From positions 682,001-746,000 of the forward strand of contig JADNRY010000006.1 in assembly GCA_015501585.1 (NCBI GenBank): 64,000 nt of DNA. The letters are read 5' to 3'. Positions 34,504 through 47,743 of this stretch are shown here, piece after piece; positions within the stretch are counted from its first letter, which is position 1, and every line of letters starts with the position of its first letter. Made by a program: the position numbers and the translations under genes. Origin of the DNA: Rhodocollybia butyracea (Eukaryota; Basidiomycota; Agaricomycetes; Agaricales; Omphalotaceae). The notes under the pieces were generated by a model. It saw only the letters and a program-made list of their open reading frames with translations, was not told the origin of the DNA and did no database searches.

Positions 34504-35404
34504 TCATACTTCTCTATCTGATGATAACGCCGTCGGAAACATTGTAGGAACGCCCATCTTTGAGAGAGCTTCTTGTTGCTGCAATATAAGTCCGTCCCAC
34601 GCGGGAAGTACTCTTTCAGCATCAAAGCGTTTCAGTTCCTTGTCAAATGCGTCTGACAACATCTAAACAGATTGTCAACAGAAGTTTCAATACTGTGCTA
34701 TATCGAAGTCACAAACATTGGCTTCATGCTTTGACATCCCAGAACCAATCATCGTTGCTCTAGATCCCGAGACAGGTGAACATGGTGTCATTAGGCAAAA
34801 GAAAAAGAACAGCAGCTACTTGGTCTTTGCAGTGTGAATTTTGCCTTTGTACTTGTCCAATATCGCCTTTCTTTCTTCCCATAGCTGCAACTCTAGGGCA
34901 TTCTGCTCGTCCTTTATCTACAGAATCAATCAGGAGAAGGATCGGTTGGAAAACACGTTTTTCGCACGGATTTCAGTGTTTCATTGAAGCGCGGATTGGT
35001 GGACAAGCTGGCGATTACAGGCAGTGCTTGTTGGAAAGTCAAATGTCTCGAGTCACCACTTTGTACTTGGGACGCGAAATGGAGTGGTAATGATGAGGAT
35101 TCAGATACGTGATTGGTCGGATTGGAGGCGGGAGGGGATGGATCAGGCTCCGCTTGGAGCTGAGAGAGGAGAGCCGCGACAGAGACAGATGGAGTAGCAG
35201 AACTTGACTGAGAGTCTATGTTTTGATTGGCTTGTGTATCCACGGTAGATTGATTTGAAGATGCGACAACGTCTTGCCATGCGTTTGAGTTTTTGAGCTG
35301 TTCAAGCAATGCTTGAATGCTCGCAGTATCCTACGAAAGCGTACATGCTAACTTGAACTCTGAAAGCGTTTCAACGACGCGAGGACACATACAGGGATAT
35401 CCAT
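34504..35404 (-). CDS. Coiled-coil protein of unknown function
   Basis: Five exons: 35404-35393, 35330-34968, 34917-34820, 34759-34717, 34662-34504 (224 aa); all phases are consistent. The N-terminus is MDIPDTASIQALLEQLKNS, followed by a Ser/Thr/Gln-rich linker and a short leucine segment (VAALLSQLQAE). The C-terminal half is charged and helical (IKDEQNALELQLWEERKAIL), then GMSKHEANMLSDAFDKELK and RVLPAWDGLILQQQEAL. The last part looks strongly constrained and resembles uncharacterised fungal proteins, but I cannot name a family or function. No signal peptide or membrane segment. Confidence 0.65.
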
Positions 35405-36906
35405 ATTGCATGTACAGTGTTCTGAGAGTGAATAAATTGATAAATATGTTGCGGCACAATGGTGTTAACAGGAGAGATCAATGGTTCAGTTGTAAGCTGC
35501 AGTGATCACTGTCTCTCTGCCAGTGTCACAGTCACGTGTGGCTTGCCGCCGGTACTTGGTTTCAACTCCGTTACACTAGGTTACACTCGACTCCATTACA
35601 CTCGACTCCATTACACTCGACTCCACTCGATTCGGAGACTAATGATGCAGACACATTGAGAACAAATCCGAGGGCTTGTCAGGGCGTCTGTATGAAGTGC
35701 ATATGAGTTGCATATGGTGAGACTGCAGTCTGCAGGGTCAAGACCATCGAATGGCAACTACATGGGCAACGACACTGCTAAACATCGCCGTGATATATCA
35801 GTTTATTTATGCCTTGAGGCTACCTCCTGCAAAGTTAATAACTTGGCCCAAGCTTGGTGTAGCTTGGAAGCATCGGAGTAATAAGCCTGGAAATGCGAAC
35901 AGTGGTCGGGACTCGTACCGACAGATTGATTAACTCCGCGTTTCACCGGAGAGAAGAGAGAGTACTATGAGTTCCTTCCTGAAATTCCTAGGCTGTGGTT
36001 GGCTGTATTGGAGCGGCTGCAGACGGAGAACCGAGACATTCAAATTCGGACCACTTTTTATGTGGTGTTCGAGGGAAGGGCAGACGGGATTACATATGTC
36101 GGAGTGAAAGTAGTAACCATCTCCTGGATACCTACGGAGATATCTTCTAGGATTCTACTTTACTCTTGGTGCCTAGAGCGAGCTTCACCCGACTGAATAA
36201 ACTCCAGAAAGAGTCTAGATTGCGCCTCTACTTTCGGCGCAGATACCAGATTGGCTATTGGCATCTATTGACAGTAGTACTACCAAACATCGTGGCGGAA
36301 ACGTGTTGAAACTTAAGCACAATGAAGCTCCGCCGGTCGGGGACGCGTCGCGTTATGGCCTGTTTGGTTTCAGGTTCTCCGGAGCAATGTCAGGTCAGGC
36401 CAGACAGCCGCAACTTTAGGCAAATTCGGGGCCTTGCGTATACTGTGAAACATGTTTACTTTATCTAATGACTCGGACTTGGTTCGGGGAGGCGCGAGCT
36501 AGTGCAGAAAAGGCCGATCATGCTGCGCCGTCTTATTCGCGCTGCTAGAGTCAAGTTATACCGTTGCGCATATATGCAGCACGGATAACAACATTTTACA
36601 GCTAGAATGTACTAGAGTAATGATTTGCTGCATACAAAAAAAATCAAGAAAGAGTCATTTGGACGATCATTGGATAGTTGTTGTTTTTGACGCCGACTGT
36701 ATTACCCCCTGAATTTTAGTAATTGTCATCAAACTCTCACGGCGTGGCTCATGGGAAAGCTGCCTGGCAACGAACACCAAATCATTTTCTATTCCTCCCT
36801 CCTCCGTCTCCTCGTTGTTCCTTCGCTTTCCTCTTCTCTTTTCCCTTTAATACAGCCAGGAGTTCCGTATCTTTTTCTTGTATTCTTCCTGTAATCTCTG
36901 CCCAAT
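35405..36906. other. Intergenic region, upstream of the RGS gene
   Basis: About 1.5 kb. It contains a short tandem repeat (35581-35625). No gene recognised. Confidence 0.5.
35581..35625. repeat. Three perfect 15-bp tandem units
   Basis: The unit TTACACTCGACTCCA occurs three times in a row, with partial copies on both sides (TTACACTAGG before, CTCGATTCGG after). Confidence 0.85.
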
Positions 36907-39010
36907 ATGCCGGACACGGATCCACAAGCATCATCTCATATGATGAAGACGACAAAACGCGGAAGGCCTTTTCTCAAGGTATTTTTTCGCTATCTTTTAC
37001 CCAATTCAGTACTAACTTGCTTTCAGGATACCTTGGACCTATTTGCGACTCTCATAGTCTCTCTGCAACTTACGTCGCATAAGCAATTTTTCCGTACTTT
37101 TCCTAACTCTTTTTCTACGTGCGTGGCCACAATTCATCACCTTGATAACATGCTCATATTGTGCTTTTATAGCGACGAAGCAGCCCAGAATCTTGCCTCT
37201 CTCAAGTTCTCGCAGTCAAATCGAGGGCCAGATCCCAGAGAGCCTTCACGAGTAGTGACAACTACAACGACCACAACATTCTCAATGACCCGAGATATGG
37301 CCAAGGCAATGAGCCAGCATTTTATGGATGCTCGTCTCATCGAAAACGCTGCAGATCCCTCTTCCAACCTGTTCAAAGACAGAGGTATCTACGTTCTCAC
37401 ACCAAAGGGTCTTCACGTTTTGGAGCGGTTCATCAGTAAAAACGGTATCAATTCTGATCACCTCCAAGACGTCTTCGTTACCCAGCCCATCTGCATAAAA
37501 CTGCTTCATCTTGAGCGGCGGTCAGCTGATGATGAAATCATCGTTACCCAGTCTGTTATCACTGCTCTTTTCCGTCGTTTTGTCGGTCGTCAAGCAAACT
37601 ACCCCTCACAATCAACTCAGCCTCAGGATGCATTCCAGCGGTACAATGAACGCTCCAAAGGTGTCTTTTTGATGGATGTTACAGAGCGTGCTCAGCCATT
37701 ACTTGGTAAGGGCCAGCAGCATCACAAGTATTGCTTTGCTGCGGTCACAGCTCTGGAGTGGCTCTGTGATTTCACGTCGGTAGTTGGTCGAGAGGAAGCG
37801 GCAGAGATGGCGGCGCAGTTTGTTCGATTCGGTCTCATCACTTTGGTAAGCGACAAGAGGAAGAACAATGATTCCGCTATCATCTTCACTGTTCGAGGCT
37901 CTGCACCAGGTGGAAACTCTCCCGTTAGTGTGCGTACATCACCATTCGTTCTACTGATCTTGGACTAACAAGATACGTCGAACAGCAACACGGCGAGTTC
38001 CGTTGCACTGCCAAAGCTATCTACAAGATCACAGACGAAGGTCGTCGTGTCGCTCACTGGGATGGCTCGAGGCCTCTTGGTGCTCACGATTCGCCTAATG
38101 CTTCGTCTGCTAACCTTACCGAACGCTCTTCCGTCGATGCTTCTGAAGGCGGGGAGAAGAAAGGGAGTGACGCTAAGATCCACCGTCGTATCTCCATGGC
38201 GGAGAAGCTCAACGCCAACTATCAGGCCGCAGAGAGGAAGAATTCGAAGGAAAGTAACACCGAGCGTCTCAACTATATCCTGGAGGAACCCAGTCTCCGA
38301 TCTCTTTTCCGTGAATTCCTTAAAAGTAACTTCTGTGAGGAGAACCTGTCCTTCTGGCTAGACGTACAGGACTTCAAGCGTAAATTCAACATCACCTCTA
38401 GTGCTGTCGCGGTGAACCCCCCGCCCAGATCCGGCTCTCGAGCAACTCCTGGCCAGGCCGCTATGGAGCGACACCATGAATCCCTCATCACCACAGCTTT
38501 CGTGATTTACAACACGTACCTGGCCCCTTCCAGTCAGTGCGAGTTGAACATTGATCACGGGCTCCGAAACGAGTTGGTGAAATATTTGGAAGACGTAGTA
38601 ACCAACCTAACTGGGAAAGCGTTCGCTGGCAAGGTCGAGCCTGAACAGGCAAATGCCTTCAATGCCACCCAGCTCCAGACCATGATCCGCTTATACGAGC
38701 GAATTCAGACCCACGTCTTCCGACTAATGGCCACAGATTCTGTACCGAAGGTTTGTGTGTTCATCCGCAATATACCTCGCCATTAACCTTTTTGCTCTAA
38801 TAGTTCATCAAAACTCCCAAGTTCCTTGCCATGCGTAACTGGGTGGAGGACTTTGATCCGACTGATGACGATGTGCGGCTACTTTCGTCTGCTCCTTCTC
38901 AACCTCCTGGTCTGGGCACTAGTGAAGAGTCGGGTGGGGCTTACATCACAATCTCACAGCAAGCCAGTGAGCGGGAGCACAGACAGCAAGCACCCATACC
39001 TTCACCATAA
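36907..39010 (+). CDS. Regulator of G-protein signalling with DEP region (FlbA/Thn1 type)
   Basis: Five exons: 36907-36978, 37027-37118, 37173-37929, 37986-38750, 38804-39010 (630 aa). The N-terminal half has the fungal DEP-type region (SQHFMDARLIENAAD, then RGIYVLTPKGLHVLERFISK) and a second DEP-like segment (WLCDFTSVVGREEAAEMAAQ). The RGS domain runs about 390-570: LNYILEEPSLRSLFREFLKS, then FCEENLSFWLDVQDFKRKF, ending IRLYERIQTHVFRLMATDSV. By family it accelerates GTP hydrolysis on a G-alpha subunit at the plasma membrane and controls vegetative growth, sporulation or mating (FlbA, Sst2, Schizophyllum Thn1). A long insertion between RGS helices (38400-38470) is usual in this subfamily. Confidence 0.93.
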
Positions 39011-39612
39011 GGGTTCTTTAGCTGTTCAAGTACATTGTTTCTTTTCCTTTTTTGCATGGTCTGGTCTGGATGTCTGGTGGTTCGCTATGATTTGCATCCT
39101 CTTCAAGGTGACATGCCTGTTGCCGTTTTCCCCCTATCATTGACAATATGCTCATCTTATTCATCTCTTTACTCTTCGGTGCCCATTCGCATTAACATGT
39201 CCAGGCACGTCCCTCCAGGGATTACATTTTCTTTAATTACCTTTTCATGTTACATCTTTCTGTCCTGATTCTGCATGCACAACTTGCCCCATATTGCTAT
39301 TTTGCCGACTTTCATTCTAGGCTACTTGTGTCAAACCATCATCTTATATGTAGTATCTAGTACGTTACAGCGCTCAACTCCATTCTGGGCAATTAATAAT
39401 ACAAGCGAGAATATGCTACTGAAGTACTGAAACTTTGTTATTCTGAGTAACGATTCGTCGTTCATTTTCCGATTTGAATCGGCAAAGCCAAAGGCCGTAT
39501 CCCGCTTGTTTCAAACCATCATCAGTCTTTCAAGCCTTTCCGTCGTCCGACTAGATACTGAGCTGCAATAGAGCTCAAATCATAATCTCAAGATTTCCTC
39601 GGATATTCGCAA
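39011..39612. other. Intergenic, RGS to MAPR gene
   Basis: About 600 bp, T-rich 3' flank followed by the next promoter. Nothing specific seen. Confidence 0.5.
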
Positions 39613-40565
39613 ATGGTGAAAGCTACCAAAGAGTCTCCTTCGTTCGTTCCAAGTATGCTATGGACCCTGACTTATACGCTTGTGAACAGACATGAACAAG
39701 GCTCAGAACTCTACCCGTCCGACGACGACGAGCTAGGAAACCAGTCCGGAAACCGTTCACATGAACAGGAGCCTCAGGAAACTCGATTTATCCAGGTCTT
39801 GAGACTGATTCTTTATCTTATTATTTTCGCCGCATTGGCAGGGAAATTCCTTACTGGTAGTTACCTTTGGGAATACAATGGCAAGTGGATACGGCTGAGG
39901 ACATACTTTCCTGTCAGTAATGTATTTCCACTTAAATGCACACATACTAATCACTTTCTTTACAGCCAACTCAACAGCTGTTCACGGAAGCAGCCTTAGC
40001 AAAATTCGATGGAACTGATCCTGACAAACCTATTTATCTGGCGGTGAGGCGGTAAAATTAGGCTTTTCACATTGCGCAAGTCACTTATAATGTCTCCGTG
40101 GTCGACAGATTGACGGAGATGTCTATGATGTAACGAAAGGCAAGGCGTATCAACCAGGAGGCCCGTATTCCATATTGTGGGTAGCGAGAAGTGGTGATAC
40201 GCATCAGTACTAATCTGTTCTAGGACTGGAGTGGATGGTGCGCGCGCCTTTGGGACTGGCTGTTTCAAAACACACCGCACTCATGATTTGCGAGGGCTGT
40301 CGGAATCCGAGATACAGGTTTGTAGCTCCCTTTAGACGGCTGTCACTCAAAAATGTTCATTCTCTAGGGCGTGGAGCACTGGAAAAAGTTTTACGAAAAT
40401 CACAGAAACTACTTCAAAGTGGGAAGAGTTTCGCATCCTCCCATTGACCCCTCGAGCCCGATACTTGAAGGGTGTGAGTCTGGGCAAGGCAAAAATGGTG
40501 CCAAGAAAGACACGGCGGAACGACGTGCTGTAGTTCAAGATAAAAAAATCCATGGGGAGCTTTGA
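39613..40565 (+). CDS. Membrane-anchored MAPR / cytochrome b5-like heme-binding protein
   Basis: Five exons: 39613-39912, 39966-40043, 40109-40176, 40224-40317, 40368-40565 (245 aa). One membrane segment (VLRLILYLIIFAALAGKFL) lies near residues 60-80. The b5-like domain follows: LFTEAALAKFDGTD, YLAIDGDVYDVTKGKAYQPG, YSILTGVDGARAFGTGCF, THDLRGL. The Y-DVT-G--Y-PGG-Y pattern is that of membrane-associated progesterone receptor (Dap1/PGRMC) proteins, whose heme is held by Tyr rather than two His. The C-terminus is Lys-rich. Family members support sterol synthesis P450s in the ER. The first exon could contain a 37-nt intron, but that would shift the frame, so readthrough is preferred. Confidence 0.85.
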
Positions 40566-40686
40566 CGGGATTGGAATAATATAGTGCAGGACAATCTACT
40601 ATCTACTAATAATAAAATCTATAGACTCAAACGGAAACAAACAGCAAATAATCACTATGAATCATCAAAAGCAGGAAGCGTCCTCA

Positions 40687-41226
40687 CTAGGACGACTATG
40701 AATTATCAATCAGGATATCGGCGAGGAGGGTACATACCTGCCCAGGACTACCGTGCGTCTGCAGATAATTTTTGATAATAGGAAAGTCCGCCATGGAAGC
40801 ATCCATCATCGAAGTAAATGGGTTATCACGGTATTTCGCCACGACAACGTTGCCTCGCCAGGCTTGTCCCTCGCTGTAAGCTTGACCTTGAATGTCTTTT
40901 ATAGCCCTATTGACAGGAAAGGGCATGCCATCTCGGGAAATGACCGGGTAAAACACAATGTATGGGCACGCAAAGCGTCGATTCATGTATGGAAGCGCCT
41001 CAACAAGCTACAAGCAAGGTGATTAATCCTTTGTACTCTTTTTTCGGACGGTATTTACCTGGTATTTCCAACTTCTTGGGCCCAGGTTCTCGGCTACCTG
41101 TTTGAAGGTAAGTAAGTGTCTTGTTATAGACCTTGGCGGAGCACAAACGTAGTCCATATGTATTTCCGGATGGGGCATACGAGAGGGATTTTGGGTGTAT
41201 GAGGCATGGTGCGTAGGAGTTGTCAT
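40687..41226 (-). CDS. Unrecognised protein, three-exon model
   Basis: Exons 41226-41059, 41007-40738 and 40695-40687, 148 aa, phase 0 junctions with good GT-AG sites. Features: HMDYVCAPPRSITRHLLTFK, LVEALPYMNRRFACPYIVFY, PVISRDGMPFPVNRAI, YSEGQAWRGNVVVAKYRDN and MADFPIIKNYLQTHGSPGQ. The even composition and clean splicing indicate a real gene. I do not recognise a family; there is no signal peptide or membrane helix. An ATG at 41410 begins another possible short coding exon (MEQIVNFDAILFPAD), so the true start may be upstream. It is convergent with the MAPR gene. Confidence 0.6.
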
Positions 41227-41410
41227 AGGACTAGAATATTCGTATCAGAATATGAGCATTAATGGTAATTCCAGGATGTTAACCTAGTCATAAGTTGAAC
41301 CAGTGAAGGTGAGCGGCCTAGGACGCTTGAGTACAAAAAATACACGGAGGGAAAAGAGCTTCACCGTCTGCCGGGAACAGAATCGCGTCGAAATTAACGA
41401 TTTGCTCCAT

Positions 41411-43159
41411 AGAATATAACCAAAACTTTTTAAAAGAGTGCGAAACGAAGCAAACTTGAGATTTTGACTGGGTGAGTACTACAGCAAAGTCATCCTTTTA
41501 ACCAGTCTGACTTGAGGAGTGGGTGCTCTAGCGCTGAGTCTGGAAGGCACGAGGTCGGATAATTCGCCGTTTCAAAAGAATAGCCCACACGACTAAACAA
41601 AGAGTAATCATAATTCGCCACGAAGAGAGATCCGAAATTCGCTTAAATATTGTTGAAAGTTTACTGTTCCAGGTTTCTTTCGAGGCCCGCGATCGTGATC
41701 AAGCAACACCTACGAAGGCCTGATACTAGAGAAGGCAGCCACTATTGTCGCGGCGATGGTCAAGTTGCGAAGTTCGAACATCAATGTCGGTTAAGTCATT
41801 TGGCGCTAATTTCCAACGCTTGTCCTGCATTCGCCATCCGGAGTAGAATCTTGTCTTCTGGCTTCTTTTTTTTCTGACTCGAGTTCTGGGAACTTCTAAA
41901 ATTCTAGAAGCTGCACGGTGACCACTAATAAGCATTGTTAGTTGACGCCACCACCAAAAAGTTCCCCTCCACCGTACTGGTTCCTTTATTCTTCGAAGCA
42001 AAACACGCTTTAGGGCTCAGGCACAGTTGTGCTGAATCTATCAAAGCAAGATGGTATGAGTTATGGAAGAGAGAGCCGATCTTATATGGGTTCAAAAGCA
42101 AGCAGTGGTGAACTTCAGAGGAGTAGTGGGTCTATGGTTCAGTGTATGTGAACGCGTTTCAGGGCCCTTTCTAACGCACAGGATGCTGATTTCCGCTACC
42201 GAGAGCGAAGATAAGTCTTATGAGTTCATCACACAGATATCATCTGAAATTGAAGTTGAAATGCGACAGCCAGGAAAATGTTTGGCCCTCGTTCATTATC
42301 CCCATCTAGCTTAACCACATGTGAACTGATGCTTTGAAGAACTCCCCCAGTATTACTCCGCGATTATGGTCTTTCAACTCCGACTCAGCATCACCCCATT
42401 TTGTGCTCCTTGCCCAACGTTGTGGATAAAGATGATCTCCCTTTCGGCCTGCAACTCCTACACGACTCTATGATCTTTTCGCATCGAATGAATATGCTCC
42501 AACCTTCAGGACAGACGACGATCGAAGGTAAGTACAGTTTGAATTTTTGAGTTGGTTGATATTTGTGCCCGTCGTTCTAGAGCTTATCGACTATCGACTA
42601 GCTAATAGCTAGAACAGCAAGTCCTATAGATAACGGCCCTCTTAAACCTATTAAATGTCCAGCCATATACCTCTTACTTTCCGACTAATTCTGGAGTCAT
42701 AAATCTATTGAAATTTTTGCAGAGGCTCTGTCGTAGCTCGAATATAGACTAGTCTGTCTCGCAATGCACAGATCCTTCCTTAGAGGGTAAATGAACAATA
42801 TATTTTTCCAGCACACTGAGAGCCTACCTTGAAACTGTCGCCTCCTTTGACCTGAGCGCTGAATCGTTCAATGAATGTGCTCGAACTCCGGTCATGGATT
42901 CGATCGAGTATAGCCGTGGAATGCAGCAGAATGTTCATGACCTGCAGGTGTATATGAGACGGTCTCAACATTGCATACACCCGAGCGCCTCCGCCATACG
43001 AGTGTACATTAATAGTAACACGAGCAGAACGCGTCCGTGTATACTTACGTCTGGTCAGTGGTCTTTGGTGTGACCGCGCTCCGGACCGCTGTCCGAGGAG
43101 GGTCACGTGGAAGCATACAACCTCAGCTCGCGTCGTCGCGGTTCTGCTCTAGTAAAACT
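41411..43159. other. Mostly unassigned region upstream of NUP120
   Basis: About 1.75 kb. Contains one weak small-gene candidate (42056-42314) and an exon-like fragment (42339-42527 then 42583-42613 after a GTAAGT...CTAG intron). Neither shows known motifs. Confidence 0.4.
42056..42314 (+). CDS. Weak candidate small gene
   Basis: Two exons, 42056-42141 and 42182-42314, 72 aa, in phase with a GTGTAT donor and ACAG acceptor. It starts MSYGRESRSYMGSKASSG. No family recognised. The 40-nt intron is short. It may also be a chance model or part of a decayed gene that continues into the fragment at 42339-42613. Confidence 0.18.
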
Positions 43160-46100
43160 ATGGATGGGAGCCTCTTAGTAGGCACACACATCTCCTCTCT
43201 CTTTCCACAGTCTCAAGCCTTGTCGATCTACATCCAAACTCAACGGTTAAACACTCCACTTCCTTCAGTGGAAAAAGAGTCGGATCCAGCAGAACATGCC
43301 TTGTATTCTTCTGTCCTGCACACGCCGACGACAGGAACTGTTCTTCTCCGAGTTTTACACGGAGGTCTCATCGTAGAGCTTGTTTCTTTATCCACTCAAC
43401 AACAACCTCTTCGATTCATTTTCCCATCGCCAGTTCTTTTGTCTCCAGGAATTTTCTTGTGGGAAACCGATGAACTACACCTCATCGCCGTCGCGACCAC
43501 AGGGTCTGTTTATCGAGTTGTCATTCCAATTGGCGGAAACCTTGACATATGGCGCGACCAATCTCAGAACATATGGACCTCAGAGTACCTCGTCAAGAAT
43601 TTTTCTGGAACGTTGGAGGGGCATGCACTAGTCCAAGGGTCACATTGTGTCGCTGTTGGGCTGCCTAATGGCTCTTTAATGAGACTCGAAACAGAATACA
43701 CTGGAGCAGGAAGGCTTGATGGTGAGTTTTCGTCGAAACTATCCCGCTTAAATTTGTCAATATCAACATGTGTAGATGAATGGACAGAATCTATATTCCA
43801 ATCTGGCTCTTTTCTATCATCTTTCAAATCTCTTCTTCCTTCCCTGAGCAATGCCAATTCCAACGCCGCAGAAATTATATCGATGGCCACACATCCTTGG
43901 CCTACAGATATTGGGCATATCTGGACGCTTTCGCGGGATCGTGTTCTTAGACTTTGGAAGCCAAAGATTGGCTGCGTAATCGCTAAAACATTGTCGCAAG
44001 CATCTGGAAGGGAGTCTTCGCCTATGCAGGGACAGTCGCCTCAACAGGTACTTCTCGATGCGGTACACCAAACTCTATTACGGGTGTTTTCCTTTGGTGA
44101 CGGCGACCGGTTCTATGTGCTCACATTCTTCCCCGCTATTTCCTCCTCGACATCCGGAGGCACCTTCCAGTTATTGGACACATACTCTGATCAGGTCAAC
44201 GAAATTGGAACTATTCAATGCTCGAGACATACCGCGCACTGCAATTTACAGGATTTTATGGTGTTGAATGGCACGCTGTATACACTGTGGGATCGTCAAG
44301 GGCGATCGATGGTGGAAAAGACTGTGCTCGACCTGGACTCGCTAAGCAACGATGCCACCCGAATTACCATCTGGGAGAATGCTTTGTGCGCCCCCGAAAC
44401 GGAGCTTACACCAGCACATCTTGAAGAAATCTTACTCAACAAGGGTTCCTTGACAGACAAGTTCTTCGACGCTGTCATGACTCCAGGTGTATTTTCGCCG
44501 TTGACTCTCCGGACTTCCATTGACCAGTATACCGACGCCTGTATTTCGCTCCCTGGATCTCACCCTCATCCATTAACGGTCACATATGCATCGTTGGAGG
44601 AGAACATTGCTGCGGTTGTGGGCTGTACCGTTAATCTAAACCGCGACCCACATACTGGCGCTTTACAGCACGACAATTACTGGAATGCCTTGAAAAGAGA
44701 CTGGGAAGGATTTATCGCCCGATGCCGAGAAATCGAACGCAGTGCACGCTGGCCCCTTGTCCTTGGTGCACAAGGACAGGGTGAAACGCCAGGTGATATC
44801 ATTGTTGTAGAACGTGAACGAGTAGGCTCGTTGGTTAACAAAGATCTACCTCTTCACCTCTATCGGGCTCTTTCTCAAGATCTTCGTATACCAGAATCTC
44901 AGTACGACTTGCTGAGTATTTCGTGGACCCTCCGACACAAAGTGGGACCCCAAGCGATGCTTGCATTGGAAAACTGTCTCGTTGATCTCCTCCATCAAGA
45001 GATCGCTTTTCCTTTTGCTGATATTCTCAAAGACCAAGAGAATCGCTTCCAGTTCAAAGATGCTTTGGATGAAGGAGCTAGCCTTTGGTTTACGGGGCGG
45101 GTGTCAAGCATAGGCAACATTGAAGAGGCTGTCCGAACCTCTCTTGATGTGATAGGCGGTCTAGACATGGGCGTTAAGCGAGAAGAGGACGAAGTTGAGC
45201 TACTTCTTCCCCCACCTGACTCTGATTGGTTCAGAGGCTTGACAGCCTCGTATATCACAGCATCAGTCAATGCTAGGTATGACTTGTGCTTATGCTTGAT
45301 GGCGTACTTGTTCTTCCTTGTTGATGATGTCTCCAATTGGGATCCTATACTACTGGCAGAGATGTTTGCGGTTTTCCGAGGAACTGCAACACTGCGATAT
45401 GTGGTTCGCCAGCCCTCGAGCGCGGCTACGAAGGCACCACTTGACGATATCTCTTCAGCTGATGATGTGGTGTCACTGCTACAGAATATGCAAATGTCCC
45501 GCAGCCGAAATCATTCCGCCCCGACCTACTCTCTGATCCACCGTCTGCTAGTACAAACTGGGGATACGAGTCACGTACTTCCTGGAGCAGCTCACCGATT
45601 TCTCGACAGCACGGGTTTACTACAAACCATAACTCCAGCTGATGCGTCGAAAGCAGAGGTTTCGTTCTGTGAGCGGTTGAGGGTGCTCGGTTATATGCAT
45701 GTTTCTCGTGAATTACTTTCGTGGCTACCCCGAACCCCCGGTGTTTCCTACGTTCTTTCCAGGATATGGCTCACCTCCGGCCGAATAGATGATGCCGCTT
45801 TACTCTTGGAAAAACTAGGAGGATGTTTCGGTATGTCGCACAGCATACAGTACTGCTTGATTGTCCTCATACCCTCGTCTCCGTAGGTCCTGATAGTGCC
45901 CTCAGCCACGAAGACCGCGCAGCATTACAAGATGTGCTTCCATCATCCCAATTGTTTGACTCAGCGTTTTCGTTTTACTTGTATATTGCCACCCTTTTCA
46001 AGTCCAACTCCCTTCAACACCATGAAGTTCTTTTTACCCAATTGGCCTTGTCTGTTGCACCTCCCAATGCCAATACTGTAACGCTTTGGCACAGTGTAGT

Positions 46101-47743
46101 CCGGGGATACATTGATCTAGGATTGCTGGACGAGGCATATGCTGCTTGGATTTCAACGCCCTCAGATACTCAGTAAGGGTCTCTCGATCGCTCTTTGTCG
46201 CCTCCTAAACTTACTGAACAGAAAACGCGAGAATATTAGCCAATTAATCTATCGAATGTGCGAGACCGACCAGGTGGAGAAATTGCTGTCATTCAACTTT
46301 GCTGGGTATGCCGATGAAGTCGAAGATGCGCTTGCATTCAAAGCCCGCAACGGTGACCCTCTCGTCCATCCAAATTATTCACAAATTTTGTATTCTTGGT
46401 ATCTACTACGAGGTGACTACCGTAATGGTGTGTACATTTTATTCTTTCAAGATAAAACGTGTACAGATTTTTGCGTCAAGCGGCCTTAATTATGTACCAG
46501 AGAGCACGAAAAATTCAAGGACTTATTATGAAGGACCCTTCTCTAGTGGCCCGCCTGGCCATTGAACAGCAGGAAGCATATATGATATCAATAAATGCTT
46601 TGTCACTTGCAGATCCGAAGAACCTGTGGTTCCTTTTACCAGGGTCTGCAGACACAGTACACGAGGTGAGAATACGCTTTTAGAGGTTTCTCATCTAACC
46701 CAATACTTGCGTTTAGCACAGGCGCCAAACTACCGGCAATATTCCGGAATCAAAATTTTCTCTGGGGAAGTTCGAAACTGAAGTTGTACACCTGACAGAT
46801 ATCCAGTATGAATATACGCTGCTATCCGCTCAACTTGTGGTAGGGGATGCTTCTTTACCCTCTACATCTGGTAAAACCGCTAAACTTAATTAATATCTGA
46901 AAATATGCTGAACTTCTGTGTAGACTTCTTCCTTCCACCGCCTTCCATCGTGCTAAGACTGGCCCAATCCAATCGATTTAATATGGCGTTGGCTATTTCA
47001 CGCAGCCTCGATGTTGACATGACAGATTTATTCGCTCATTTGACAACGCAATGCCTCAGGCTTTCTCATAATCCAGATGTTATCGTGTGAGTCTACCTGC
47101 TCATCCTCGAACTTCCCCATCCAATCGACATTTTTTCGCAGTCAAGAGGACACGTCCGACTGGCTTCTCACCGACAGCATTTCTACATGGTCAGGTTCAG
47201 CCGCTGATAGAGGTTGGAGGTACCTACGAGAATCGCTGAAGCGACACGATGGAATCGAAATTGATTATAAGTATACGAAGATCGCATTGGAGACTATTTT
47301 GAGTGTTCAATCGTCTCCTCCTCCTCCTTGGCTTGTGAAAGTCCTTGAGGTACGGAGTGATCTGATTACTTCCCCCACCCTAAAAAAAAGCTCACGTTGC
47401 ACAGGAACATCACCCCGAATATCTCATTCGTGCTAGTTTACGGTTCGGCAATCTCGACCAGGCTATTGACCAAACGTTGTCGTACATCCAAAAGGTATGC
47501 TTGAAAAATATCTGGGTATAGTCGGAGGCTAAAATGCATCCCTTAAAGATTGATGCTCAGCTCACTCGAGAAACCCCCAAAAATGCCGCGTCTACGTGGT
47601 TACCTTACACACTCATTGATCAAGTGTTGTTAGCTGGGATGGCACAAGAGCCATCACCTTCAAGACTTTCTGAGCTCCGCATGGAGGTCACCAATCGCGT
47701 GAAGCGGATGCAAAAGTTCATCACTGGAAATAAACGGCGCTAA
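43160..47743 (+). CDS. NUP120: Nucleoporin Nup120/Nup160
   Basis: Ten exons: 43160-43721, 43776-45830, 45887-46172, 46222-46431, 46467-46665, 46717-46870, 46924-47086, 47142-47349, 47405-47494, 47549-47743 (1373 aa). The N-terminal half is a beta-propeller (LRVLHGGLIVELVSLS, HIWTLSRDRVLRLWKP is the Nup160 signature). The C-terminal half is alpha-helical (YSWYLLRGDYRNGVFLRQAA, ANTWLPYTLIDQVL-like end). It is a structural member of the Y (Nup84/Nup107) complex of the nuclear pore. The frame is open upstream to 43037, but ATG 43160 starts the family-like sequence. The first intron (54 nt) is a multiple of three and could be retained without frameshift. Confidence 0.88.

Noticed and set aside
43037..43159. 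41-codon in-frame extension upstream of NUP120
   Set aside because: No ATG-based family similarity; the family-like sequence begins at ATG 43160.
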